From Strobilurus pachycystidiatus (taxonomy: Eukaryota > Basidiomycota > Agaricomycetes > Agaricales > Physalacriaceae), in assembly GCA_019915135.1 (NCBI GenBank), contig JAHLMK010000008.1, forward strand, positions 1,674,001 to 1,738,000: a stretch of DNA of 64,000 nucleotides. The letters are read 5' to 3'. The notes beneath the pieces were generated by a model. It saw nothing but the letters and a program-made list of their open reading frames with translations. It was not told the origin of the DNA and made no database searches. Numbering within the stretch: position 1 is the first letter of the stretch; each line of letters begins with the position of its first letter. Made by a program: the position numbers and the translations under genes. This document shows positions 22,211 to 32,990 of the stretch, piece by piece.

Positions 22211-25200
22211 CTATTGCGCCTTTTGAGCTTCAGTACAGGCGTCTGCTAGACACGCATAATTCTCTGCTGCTGATTTGGAGCTCAAGATCTGACTGATCAC
22301 GTCGGACAGGTACGTGCAACTAGTCATGAAGGTCAGCATGTGTGTCTCGCATACTGAAAGTAGTAAAGACTTACTCCAAGTCCCCGTACGCTACGTCGAC
22401 ATCATAGCGAAGCGAGTGGAGAGAACACGGCCATCGAGAGAAGGTATCACAATCGAAATTGAAGGAAACAATCGCCTTCGCCTTCTTCTCCGGTAACATC
22501 ATCGATATGGCAGCACTGAAGGAAGAATCATCGGATCGAGAGGGAACAATCTCGACAGGGAAGCCAATGGACAGATGTTTAAATTGCAATCGCAACTGGG
22601 CGCAAGACGACCAATAGTCGCGCAGCATCTGCACGATGTCTCGGATTGTCCCGCCGCTATTCTGTTGGGCCAGCCTGTTCGCACATGCTAAGAAGAGTTG
22701 GCTGAGAAGCGGGAAGTCATCCTTTTGTCGGTCCCGTATCGATACTGTCGGCGTAATCTGTATTTTCGCTGGAATAGGCGTGAAATTGGCACAGGGAATC
22801 CGGACTCGGAACTGCGATGCATGGACATATTCAAACTCTTGCGGTCCCAGTTTGGTGATATGGAACATATGAATGGATTCCATGGCCGCCAATTCGTCTA
22901 GGGAAACTACGTGAGCAGGAATTGGCGCCACATATATGCAATACTCACCTCGGAGTCTGAAGACTTCGGCCTCAGTGCTACTACTCTGCATCTGGACTAT
23001 CCTGTTGGCTTTCGTAATGGCGTCCTTTGCTTTCGCTTTGTCGAGTTCGATCTCGGCCAGTCGCTCGCCTAGCCATGACAGCTGGTCGCTCTCCTCTTTC
23101 ACCTCATTCCTCGTTGACTCGAGAACAACACTGATCGATTGTAAGAATGATGCAAGGATATCAGAATGTGGCTCTTACTCTTGTTCAGCAATGGCTGCCT
23201 TCAACTCGCTGAGATACTCCTGATCGCATTGCTCGATTTCAGCAACTTCGGCACGATCAGCCTCAAGTTCCCGCATGATAGAGTCGTATTCTGCTTGAAG
23301 GGCCGGAATAACGTCCTCGCCCTTGGAGCAAAGACCTTCCAGGCTCTCGACATCCTGTTGAGCGCATTAGTGTAATGTTTTGACCATCCGAGATACAAGA
23401 AACCCACAGCCTGCAGTTCGCTCAAGGCCTGCTCAGCAGTAGCACGGAGACCGTCGATCCATTGTAGCTTCCACTCATACCAGTCGGCCTTGGCTAAACC
23501 ACGAGTGTTCGTCCGAATCAAATTGAGTTGATGCTGCAAAAGCGATCAATATGCATCTCAAAGCACGGATTTTTCTCTTACCAGTAATTCAGCTTGGCCC
23601 TCCTCGTCAGCGCGTGAATACTCTACGAAAAGTTCGGGCGTCATTTTCGCTGCCTCATCTTCTGCCTCTGCGAAGATCACCCGACTCTGTTGCATCCACG
23701 CTTGTAAGTCGCTGGAAACTCGCGAATACAGAGCAAGCTGAGGGATATCAATCGCAAGAGCGATCGCGTAGTCAGCGAACGATATGTCACTGGAACTTCG
23801 GGGTTGTCTTGAATGCGATGGATGCATGGACCGGCGCGGTGCTTGAAGGTCGTCCATGAATTTGATCCCAGTTATGTCAAAGAACTGCTCGATGGATATG
23901 GCAGGCTGCAGGTGGGGGTAAGAAAAAAGGTACCAGAGAAAGAGATCACACGCACCATCTCATCCTCTTCCTCCTCTTCGGGTTCCTCTTGTTGCTGCAC
24001 AGATTCCGTGGGATCAACCTCCACATCCATAGGCACAAGCGGATCAGCGGGCGCTGGAACAGGAGTCGGGTTCGGGGGACCTGCTGGTCCCTCGTCCGGA
24101 ACGGGATCTCTGAACGAGGTCGGTGCCATTGGAATCGGAGATTCTGAGCTAGGAGTAACGGTTGGTGGCCGAGCGGGTTCTTCGAGAGTCCGCGCAGCCG
24201 TAGGCTGGGGCTCTTTGTTGAATCGCTTCCACGCATCTGTGTCACCAGAGGCCATACTGGCGCGACCCACCATCTTCTTCTTGGGTGAAGGTGGAATGGT
24301 AGTAGCTTTTTCTGCCGCCATTTCGTTGTCGGTCAGATTAGGCGCCATACTGCGCCTACGAGCAAAATACCCCGATGGCCGCTTGATGTTGCTCTGACGC
24401 GTATTCGTACTGGGTTCGAATGGCGCCCTTTTACTAGGTGAAAGCGGGCGAGATGCAATAGCCGACGAGGGGTGATGTGGCTCATGATGCGTAGTGACTT
24501 CCTGTTCTTTCCCAAGATTGGGGCGTTTCGAAGGATTGGGGCCGTTTCCTGTATTCTCGTCTTGGGGGAATGGGCGCTTTGGTGTCGAAGCCGCTGGGGG
24601 CTTCTTCGGCGACGGGCGAGCAACTGGAGGAGCGAACGCTGCTGAAAATTGCTTCGGGGGAGGGTTGTGAGGGGATTTTGTAACAGGTTTGGGTGGCGAC
24701 CGCGGTGTGAATGTGGGCAAGGTGGACTTTGGAGCGGGCTGTTTGGGAGTGAATACGGCGGGTTTCGGCTTTGAGAAGACACTGGAGGTGGCTGCAGGTG
24801 GGTCGCGAGGGTTATTCTCCTTTCGTGGCACACTAGCAGAAGGAGGGTGGAATACAGGTACAGGGGCAGGTGTGGGTGCGGCCACAGGCGCTGGTGCAGA
24901 GGGTTCCTCGTGGAGTAGATGACTGGGGTAGACGGGCGTCGATGCAACTGGCAATACGTGGCCATAAGTCTCCGATTCGTCCATGGCTGATTCTTGGCCT
25001 TCGCTCAAGCGGCCCACACCAAGACTCGCTCTGCCCAGCACCTGGGTCAGATTGAGAGTCCGGTCGTTCTCGTCAAGAGCTTCGTCAAAGCTTTCCTCCA
25101 TGCTAGAGAATGACTCATTACCGGTCAAACCAAAACCAAGTGACATCCTTCTGTCCATCGATGACTGGTCGTTCACGGGATCGCGTTGCGGTGGCTCTTG

Positions 25201-26147
25201 ATCACCAACGTCATCCTCCATATCATCGTCAGACAACAAGGAGGGCCCGGCGTGTGTGGTTCTCTGTAGTTCCAGCCATAGAGGATCCTCATTGGCAGGG
25301 CGAAGGGCCTGTGACAACGGGATTGTAAATTCCATGGGCTGACTGTCGCCATCAATGCTTTCGGAAACGTCTTCCGAGAACGATATAGAATCATCCCCCA
25401 TCTCGGTAAAAGCGGGGGCTGGTAATGATCGTCTCCTACGCGTGTTCTGGTCTATAGCACCCGTCATTTCCATATCATCGCTCATGGCCATGTCGTCGTC
25501 GAAAGATTCATTGAGGAGAGTGGTGGAGTTGCCGCCAACGGATGTCAGATCCATGTCCGAAGCAAGCGATTGCCGACCCGAGCTACGACGTCGTTGGGCG
25601 AGAGACGCGCGAGAGTATTGATTCTCATCGTTGACGCCCGAGGCCTCGGGTGCGGCGGGGGATGACTGGGGAGAACCAGTGCTGTTGGTGTGGTCCGACT
25701 TCTCGAAGACGCGGACAAATGCATGTGCATTGAAGCTGACGCGGCGACCCATGGACTTCCGGGCGAAGTTGTCGTGGATTTTAGCCTGGAAGTCTTGAGT
25801 GAGTTCCATGGATTGTGTGGCATCCACGTCAAGGTCAATCGTGCTGGCCTGCGACTGAGACTCTGTGGGCTCCTGACTGGAGGATGGAGCATTGGGCAGG
25901 GTATCATCTACATGGGCGGGTCTGAGAGATGACTTGAGGATGCCTTTGAATGGGCCCTGCGACGAGGTCAATGGCAACCAGAGGACACAATGCAAACACA
26001 AACAGAGAGCCGCGAGCGCGCCAACGGACTGAGTTCACTGGGCATCCCACTGTGTGCCCTCCGTCTGTGCCTGGGTGCCAGCGAGTTACGACCATGACTG
26101 GGGACAGCGATAGATTTCCGGCGGTTCGAGTGGTCCTTGATGGCCAT
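22211..26147 (-). CDS. SPC105: kinetochore scaffold KNL1/Spc105 (Spc7)
   Basis: Eight exons (26147-26004, 25956-23956, 23905-23582, 23533-23408, 23354-23179, 23130-22949, 22897-22375, 22319-22211) give 1,194 residues. The N-terminal half is disordered and carries the family signatures: GILK near residue 53, MELT at 98-101, the PP1-docking RVSF at 120-123, and further MELT-like sites (MDLT, MEMT, MEFT). The C-terminal half begins with ISIEQFFDITGIKFMDDL, then a long coiled coil, then the RWD-type tail (around HMFHITKLGPQEFEYVH), ending ACLADACTEAQ. This protein is the KNL1 arm of the outer-kinetochore KMN network: phosphorylated MELT sites recruit Bub3-Bub1, and RVSF recruits PP1 to silence the checkpoint. 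It is divergent from a kinesin-6 gene, with 220 nt between the start codons. Confidence 0.93.
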
Positions 26148-26367
26148 ATGGGCGATGCGGACGGGTATAGGGTAGTGCAAAGGAAATCAAGATGTTCTGT
26201 GAATAGATGGGAGAAGAAATGTAGACCCGCCAGTCAAGGCCGTCGTGGAAAGGAAGAAAGGGAAGGCAGGCCGAAGGTACGTTGATTGGTCACAGGCAAC
26301 ATGATGTGACATCTCACACTCGCGTTGGTCATCACGTGGTCATTCCTCCTCGTGTCAAGCGTCCATC
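26148..26367. promoter_or_regulatory. shared promoter between KNL1 and kinesin-6
   Basis: Only 220 nt separate the two divergent start codons of two mitotic genes. The segment includes a CACGTG E-box (26334-26339, in atCACGTGgt) close to the kinesin start and no apparent TATA box. Shared cell-cycle control is plausible but inferred from arrangement. Confidence 0.45.
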
Positions 26368-28904
26368 ATGGCCGACAAAAAGACACCAGCCACTCGGGCG
26401 TCGACCCGCAACAAAGCAGCATCGTCGGCACGGCCAATAACCCCTCCGCCACCTGTACCTGCCAAAACTACCCGCTCCAGAGCCGCGGCCGGCATCGTGG
26501 CCAATGCAAAAATGGCTAGGAAAGCCGCGCCTGCAGCAGTCAAACCAGCGGTTGGGACTGCTGCCTCCAAAAGGAAAGTGATTGCTAGCAGCGATGAGGA
26601 TACCACCACAGAGCCCATTATGGTGCGTTGTGGTGCTGTGCAAGGGGACGCGAGCTGAACGCTGGCAGGCATTCTTGCGTGTCCGACCGCATCTTGGTGA
26701 CGATACGCCGCCGCCGCCATATCTGAGATGCATTTCCGAAACGACAGTCACAATGTCCGATCCTTCCACATCGAGATCGACGTATCATCGCACATCGTCT
26801 GTAGCGCCGCCTGCGTCCTACTCATTTACCCGCGTATTTCAAGACGTCGGACAGGCTGACTTCTTTGCCAAAACTACTCTTCCGCTAGTCCAGAACGTGC
26901 TTCAAGGACAGAATGCCCTTCTCTTTGCATATGGCGCGACGAATGCGGGAAAGACCTATACTATGCAGGGCGGTTCAGATCCACAGACTGCGGGTATTCT
27001 GCCCCGTGCAATTGACGTGTTGTTCAATAGTACGGAAAGCTGTCGGACCGAACCAAAGGTAGGGCTACTGAAAGCATCAAAGAACATCAATAACCCCAAT
27101 GTAGTTCAAACCAGCGCGACTGCACGGCGTCGAGAAGGCGATATCGGAGGACCTAGCACCATTTGCCCCCAGTCCCGAACCTCTGTTGACCGAAGTCATT
27201 GGCCAGCTTGGCACCTTTTCCCAGTCTCACGTTGACGAGACGAAACTTGTCGTCGACAGGAACTACGAGTACAGCATTTGGCTGTCTTACGCCGAAGTCT
27301 ATAACGACAAGGTGTACGATCTCCTCGATTCGCTGCAAGAAAGTCGGGGTAAGGTCCAAGCACAACGCTCGAAGCTTCCGCACCATATCTTGCGACAAGC
27401 CTTGACTCTCAAACCATCCCCGACGTCTGACGATGAGCCTTCGGGAAAATATATTCACGGCCTTCGACAATTTCTAGTGAGGACGGCGGAGGAAGCGAAA
27501 TCATTGATCAATCTTGGCCAATTGCATCGACAAGTCTACGGAACACTAGCGAACAGTGCAAGCTCTCGCTCGCACGGTATTGTCTTCGTGAAAGTCCTTC
27601 GTGGGCATCGAGGGGAGAGAAATGTTGGCGTCGCAATTAAACCTCGCTCTTGTATCTGACCGCTTTGCAGGATCCCTCGGCATTACAAGTCGCGCGATTA
27701 ACACTCGTCGATCTTGCGGGCTCAGAGCGGACCAAATATACGCATGCCACCGGTGAAAGGCTGAGAGAAGCCGGTAACATCAATAACTCTCTTATGGTCT
27801 TAGGACAGTGTCTGGAAACTTTGCGCTCCAACCAGAGAAAGTTAGGGATGAGCCTATCCCCAGAAGGCGCAGCCCGCGTCGATACACGGGATGTTAAGAA
27901 GGGACTCTCCGTAGTGCCCTTCCGCCATAGTAAATTGACGGAAATTCTTCAAGACTACTTCGTCGGTGACGCACGAGCAGTGGGTCCTTTATATTGTCAA
28001 TCGATACTTTAAATTGATTCTTCTTGCAGGCGATGATTGTGAACGTCAATCCATATGACACTGGCTACGACGAGAACGCCCACGTCATGAAATTCGCAGC
28101 ACTAGCACGGGAGGTCCTTGTGGCGCCAACACCAGCAGCGATGCACATCTTCCCCGAACTCGAGCCAGGTCTCAAAAAAGGCAAGGTTGCAAGAGAAGTT
28201 GGCCGGTTCGAGAAGTTACAATCGGCTCCAAGACGAAAGGTCACTATTTCAACCGGACATGGCGGGGCCCAGCCAATTGAAGAGGCCGTCATTGAAGTCA
28301 CTGAACGTACGTATCTTCTTTCAACATCTCACCCGTGAATATCTCACAAGGAATGCAGTTGATGAATCAATTGACGACGAAGACAACGAGGACGAATATC
28401 CCGTGAACCCTTTGGTGGACGCGTTATTTGAGGAAATTGACCGTCTGCGTCTTCAAGTAATTGCTCTATCATTTCTCACTTCACCCTCTCAATCTTGCTC
28501 AGAATTACGAGCTGGAACTTCGCCTGGGTGATACTGAAGCCATCACAAGAGCCGAGGTAACAGAAGAGATGGAAGGACAGATGAGACGTATGGAAGCAAT
28601 GTATGAGAAGAGGCTGAGAGAAGAGGTATTTCAATTTCCTCACAATCATCGTTCGAACGTTCACACTTCGGCCTAGGTTGAAGTCGGCAACAGGAAGATG
28701 GATTCCAAAATTGACATGCTCCTCCAGACTGGTGTGTTGGGAAGCCCAGTCAAGCGGTCAACGGCGCGTACCTTTGTACAGCCGGAGTTCGAGGTCGATG
28801 ACAGCAATGACGATAGCCAAGACGAGGAGGATGGCAGACCCCCTTCACCATCACGTAGGGGCAAGATCAAGGAATACTCACTCGGCGAAGTCAATGGGAG
28901 ATGA
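26368..28904 (+). CDS. kinesin-6 family motor
   Basis: Eight exons (26368-26622, 26669-27058, 27105-27623, 27671-27979, 28030-28306, 28359-28456, 28503-28625, 28677-28904) give 732 residues; introns 46-52 nt. After a basic Ala/Thr-rich leader (about 85 residues) the motor starts at AFLRVRPHL. Nucleotide motifs: P-loop YGATNAGKTYT, switch I NSASSRSHGI, switch II DLAGSERT, and INNSLMVLGQCLETLR followed by VPFRHSKLTEILQDYF. The ATNAGKT P-loop and insertions between motor elements point to kinesin-6 (MKLP/KIF20/Klp9 group), which acts at the central spindle in anaphase and cytokinesis. The tail has short coiled coils and an acidic Ser/Asp-rich end. The donor of intron 3 (GTTGGC) is weak but required for frame. 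Confidence 0.88.
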
Positions 28905-29712
28905 CCTCGTGTCACCACAATACTGACCTCAGGGACCATGGACAATTTGTATAGGAGTACTACTTGGTAAACCGCGGTTACATATCTCTATCATTCGCTT
29001 GTATGCGCTGCACACGCCTCGAGCCATAATAAAGCTGTATTTGTATGTTCAGCATCTAATCGACGGCCAATGGCAGAGCGGCATCGTTTGGATCGTATGT
29101 GCACTCTCATCCACCTGATACTTACCTTTGTTGGTCCATTCCGTGTGCCACTCGTGTGCCCGAAGGCAATCGATTCCTGACTGCTCGACATTTACCTCCT
29201 AGCTTTTCGCAGAAAAAGACCTAGGAATGAAGTCAGTACATATGATGATCTCATCACCCAAGTTTTGCCGTGTCTGACTCCCTGTTACACTAGCTTGCCT
29301 GTGCAGAGCTTTGCATGATGTTCGGTAACCTCTTCCGTTGCTTGCATACGGGACTAGATGACGTGAAGCAAGTCGGGACATCGCTACCAAAGTCAATGTT
29401 AGGCCGTTCGTACGCGTAAAGGCCGGAAGACCTTGCTTTCAGACGCCACTTCACACCCACCTATCACGGAGGACATCTCCAGGCAATCGCTACTGAGAGG
29501 GAAATTCGAATTACTTGTGACTACTAGTACTGACGTGCTAGGAGATGTTTCTGCGAGGCGCGTGGCTGACGGTATGATCATCATCTAATTCTTCTCTTTC
29601 GCCTGGGGTACATTCTCAAACTAATAGGTGACAGATGTTTCAGCTATAGGGATGACACATTTTCGAAGCGATACAGTCAGATACAAAACTTGAAAAACAG
29701 AAAAACAGTCCA
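28905..29712. other. 808-nt gap with splice-like signals but no firm gene
   Basis: It lies between the convergent ends of kinesin-6 and PRP19. On the minus strand there is a Met-led, Arg/Ser-rich frame (from about 29384, MSRLASRHLVPYASNGRGYR) that looks like a mitochondrial presequence, a branch-point/acceptor signal (TACTGAC followed by CCTAG near 29221), and a consensus donor (GTAAGT) near 29126. I could not join these into a convincing protein. Possibly a small gene, or an RNA. Confidence 0.25.
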
Positions 29713-31327
29713 CTAAGTAGGTACCCCCCATATCCGCATCTCACGTCCAGTAGCGCCCCAGATCTCTTTACCCATCTCACAAAATGCGATATCAGTAATC
29801 TCTCCGCCCTCCTCAAGCCGGGTCAACTCCTCCCAGGCCTTAGTCAAGAAGATCCTTCCACCTCCGCTTCCCGCTACACCAAAGAACTGTGCACTAGGGT
29901 CATACAGGACCTTGTTCACCTTGAACCCATCGTCCAAAGGAACAGACTGCACCATCCTCTGTTTACGCAAGTCCCATATGGCGACAGACGACAGCGAATC
30001 TGGCGCAACGAGATGGTAGCCGTTCTCAGAGAACGACAGCGTGTTGACGGTGAAAGGAACAGCATCGTTGGGCACAAGCGATGCGACGATGGCACCAGAC
30101 CTGCAATCGTAAATTTGGAGAGCAGAGTTTGGGGTGCCAAGGCCGAACAATGTGCCGTCGGGGTGGATTGACATGGTAGTGAATGCTTCATCTCCTGGCA
30201 GAGAACGGTAGATCTGGGTGAAAGTGTTCAAGTCGTGTATCGAGTACGTCTTGTCGACAGACGCTAATGCGAACATAGTGGAGGTGGGATGTACGGCCAA
30301 CCCGGTAACGTCGCCCTTGTGAGAGCGGATGGTGGCCTTGGGAATGTACTCTTGGGAGCTAGCATCATGCGACCAAATCTTGGCAATTTTGTCGGCACCC
30401 GCGGAAAGAATCAGAGTGTTCTCTCCTTCCTTCTCTCTGAGCGCGACCACGTTGATTTTTTTGGTGTGACCTTTGAGCGAGGCCAATACTTTGTCGCTGC
30501 TTCGGTCATACAGTTGAACAATTTTGTCGTTGCCACCGGTGAGGAACTGAGAAGGAGAGGCGCGAGATACCGCAAGGGAGGTGATACCGGAGGGAGACGC
30601 AGAGTGGAGGGAAGGAATGGTCTGTTTGGCGGTGTAGGTTTTGATTTCTGCTGGTCCTGCGTATCCAGCGGGAGGCTTGCGCTTTTTGCGCGTCGCCGAA
30701 AGCGCTGCCTGCGTCTCCTCGATCTGGGCGACGACCTCCTTGGACAGACCGTCCGAAGCGTCATCCATATTGACGTCCTCTGTGCTCTCCGCTGCGCTGG
30801 AGGCGACGCCCATGGTTGCGCTGACCTTGGCGAGAGCGCTAGAGCAGAGCGTGAGTATGAAAGCCCGTATGCAAGTGAAGACACGCACTCCCTGGCGGCA
30901 TCACGTTCCCGCATGAGACGCGCCACGACCCGGCTGGCAGCGTCCTCGCGATACAGAGCGTAGCTGAGCTCTTGACGGATGTTGTTGTACTGTTGTTTGA
31001 GGGCATACGTTTCGAGCATGAGGGCGTCCCACTCGTTCTGCATGGTATGCAAGAGCGCCGGTATGGATGTTTGAGTCGGGGGACGGGGCGCGGCCGTCGA
31101 GGGAGCTAGCGCGTCCAGGTTAGATACACAGAGCACGGCGGTCGAGCACGGTACTCACAAGCCTTGATGGTGATCAGGTCCGCCTCCTCCAGCTTGTCGC
31201 CGGTGACGGGGTCGGTGCCGTTCTCATTGATGTATTTGACAATGAGGCGGCGCTCGTAGACTTTGCCCGACTTGGCGGACACGACGGGGTCCTGCGGCGG
31301 CTCGCCAGATATAGCGCAGAAGAACAT
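29713..31327 (-). CDS. PRP19: pre-mRNA-processing factor PRP19 (U-box E3 ligase)
   Basis: Three exons (31327-31159, 31105-30889, 30838-29713) give 503 residues, the usual length. Residues 1-56 are a U-box (MFFCAISGEPPQDPVVS, then VYERRLIVKYINENGTDPVTG). Next come the Prp19-specific helical region (TSIPALLHTMQNEWDALMLE) and a tetramerising coiled coil. Seven WD40-like blades follow (for example FLTGGNDKIVQLYDR and ILSAGADKIAKIW). Prp19 is the core of the NineTeen complex: it ubiquitinates spliceosome components and stabilises U5/U6 in activated spliceosomes. It is divergent from SGT2, with 109 nt between the start codons, and another spliceosome gene (PRP17) lies 4 kb away. Confidence 0.96.
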
Positions 31328-31436
31328 GATGCGTAGGCCTCGTCGTCGTAGGGGAAGACGAAAATGTTGATGTTTGCGTTTGCGTGCCTATGGCCGCGGC
31401 ATTGTCCGAAATCTGGCTTGACATTGCACCTTCCTA
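31328..31436. promoter_or_regulatory. compact bidirectional promoter PRP19/SGT2
   Basis: The start codons of two divergent housekeeping genes lie 109 nt apart, so both transcripts must initiate within this short segment. No TATA box is evident. The shared-promoter reading follows from geometry only. Confidence 0.5.
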
Positions 31437-32657
31437 ATGGCCGACAAACAGCGTCTCGTCGTCTCGATAATTGACTTTCTCAACAAGTCAGTCGAGGATG
31501 GCACCGTCAGGGCCGAAGACCAGGATTCCCTCGACGTTGCAAGTCCGTTTGGCCCCAATTCCCTCCAAATATTCGCCACAATACTCATCATCTCCCAGTC
31601 CAGTGCATCGGCGAGGCCTTTGGCGTCGATCCGACCGACAGCAAGCAGATGGAGAGCCTGAGCATCAAGCCAGCCACCCTCTCAAATATCTTCGACGTCT
31701 ACCTCAAGACGATAAGCAAAGTCAGCTCTGGCACAGCAGCCCCCACACCTGCGACTCCTGCCGGTCCCTCTGCTGCCGACAAGGCAAAGGCCGAAAAGTA
31801 CAAGGCCACTGGCAACTCGCAGATGACCACCAAACTCTATGACGAGGCCATCGCGTCGTACACAGAGGCGATCGCGCTCGACCCAGAAAATCCCATCTAC
31901 TACTCCAACCGCGCTGCTGCCTACGGAAGTAAAGGGGACCATCTAGCAGCCGTCGGTGATGCAGAACAGGCCATCGCTGTTGATCCATCCTATGTCAAGG
32001 CCTACCATCGATTGGGGTGCGCACTCTTGTCCCCACCTTCCATCATCTGACACGTATCTCTCACGATTGTAGACATGCACAATACGCTCTCTCCGACTTC
32101 AGCGCCGCCGCCAATGCCTTTGAGCGCGGTCTTGAGATTGAGCCCAACAATGCATCCCTAGCCAGTGCTTTAGCGAGTGCGAAGGCACGTATTGTCCCAG
32201 ACGATACCGCAGATGTAGCTGAAACTCCGGCTCCTGGAGCAGGTGCTGGTGGCCTTGGTGGTTTGGGTGGCATGGCTGATATGCTTCGGGGTATGGGCGG
32301 CGGCGGCGCTGGCGGTGGCATGCCTGATCTCTCCAGCATGATGAACAACCCGCAAATCATGGCTATGGCGCAGCAAATGGCCAGCAACGGTGGTCTTGCA
32401 AATTTGATGCAGAACCCCGCTGTTGCAAGCATGGTAGGCGTCGTACACTTGTATCATGCACCTCATATTAACCTCGTGTGTGCGCAGATGAATCGCGTCC
32501 AGTCCGGCAACATGCCGTCGATGGACGAGCTCATGTCAGACCCCTCAATGCGTTCGCTGTAAGTGCCTTTGTATTTATTCAGTCGTTGCCACTCTAACGA
32601 CTTTCCAGTGCTGAACAATTTGGAGGATTGGGTGGCGCAGGTGGCGCGCGGCCTTGA
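31437..32657 (+). CDS. SGT2: small glutamine-rich TPR co-chaperone SGT2
   Basis: Five exons (31437-31542, 31599-32016, 32073-32433, 32488-32558, 32609-32657) give 334 residues. The N-terminal dimerisation domain includes QRLVVSIIDFLNKSVEDG and CIGEAFGVDPTD. Three TPR units follow (KYKATGNSQMTTKLYDEAI, NPIYYSNRAAAY, YVKAYHRLGHAQYALSDF). The C-terminus is Gly/Met/Asn-rich with NNPQIMAMAQQM and NPAVASM, the hydrophobic-client-binding part. Sgt2 captures tail-anchored membrane proteins after synthesis and hands them to the GET pathway while its TPR domain binds Hsp70/Hsp90. All phases agree; the short last exon gives a Gly-rich end. Confidence 0.94.
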
Positions 32658-32990
32658 TTTCAGGCAGTCTGTAGCAGGAAGATAGCTTAAGGTTTTGGAT
32701 AATTGTTCGTTGATTAGATGGTTTTCGCAAAAAAGGGAAAAAGTAACTGCATGAAAACATTATTAGCCACTGCGAATGTTACACGAAACCGTTTGTTTCG
32801 CTGGGCAGCATCCACAAACGAATGCCTGGCATCCATGTTGGCTATGTATATGTACGTTCAAGGTAGAGCGAAAGGTGAATGTTGTACCATGCTAGTAGAT
32901 GTTAGGGCAGTTGAATGCCTGAACGCCAAGCCTCCATAGTGTACCCAGCGAAGTAAACACATATAGATCGCGCCAGGCGTAGGCCGAATG
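32658..32990. other. convergent 3' region, no gene seen
   Basis: These 333 nt hold the 3' ends of SGT2 and the Myb/zinc-finger gene. A/T-rich stretches near 32715-32760 could carry polyadenylation signals. I see no coding or RNA gene. Confidence 0.4.
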
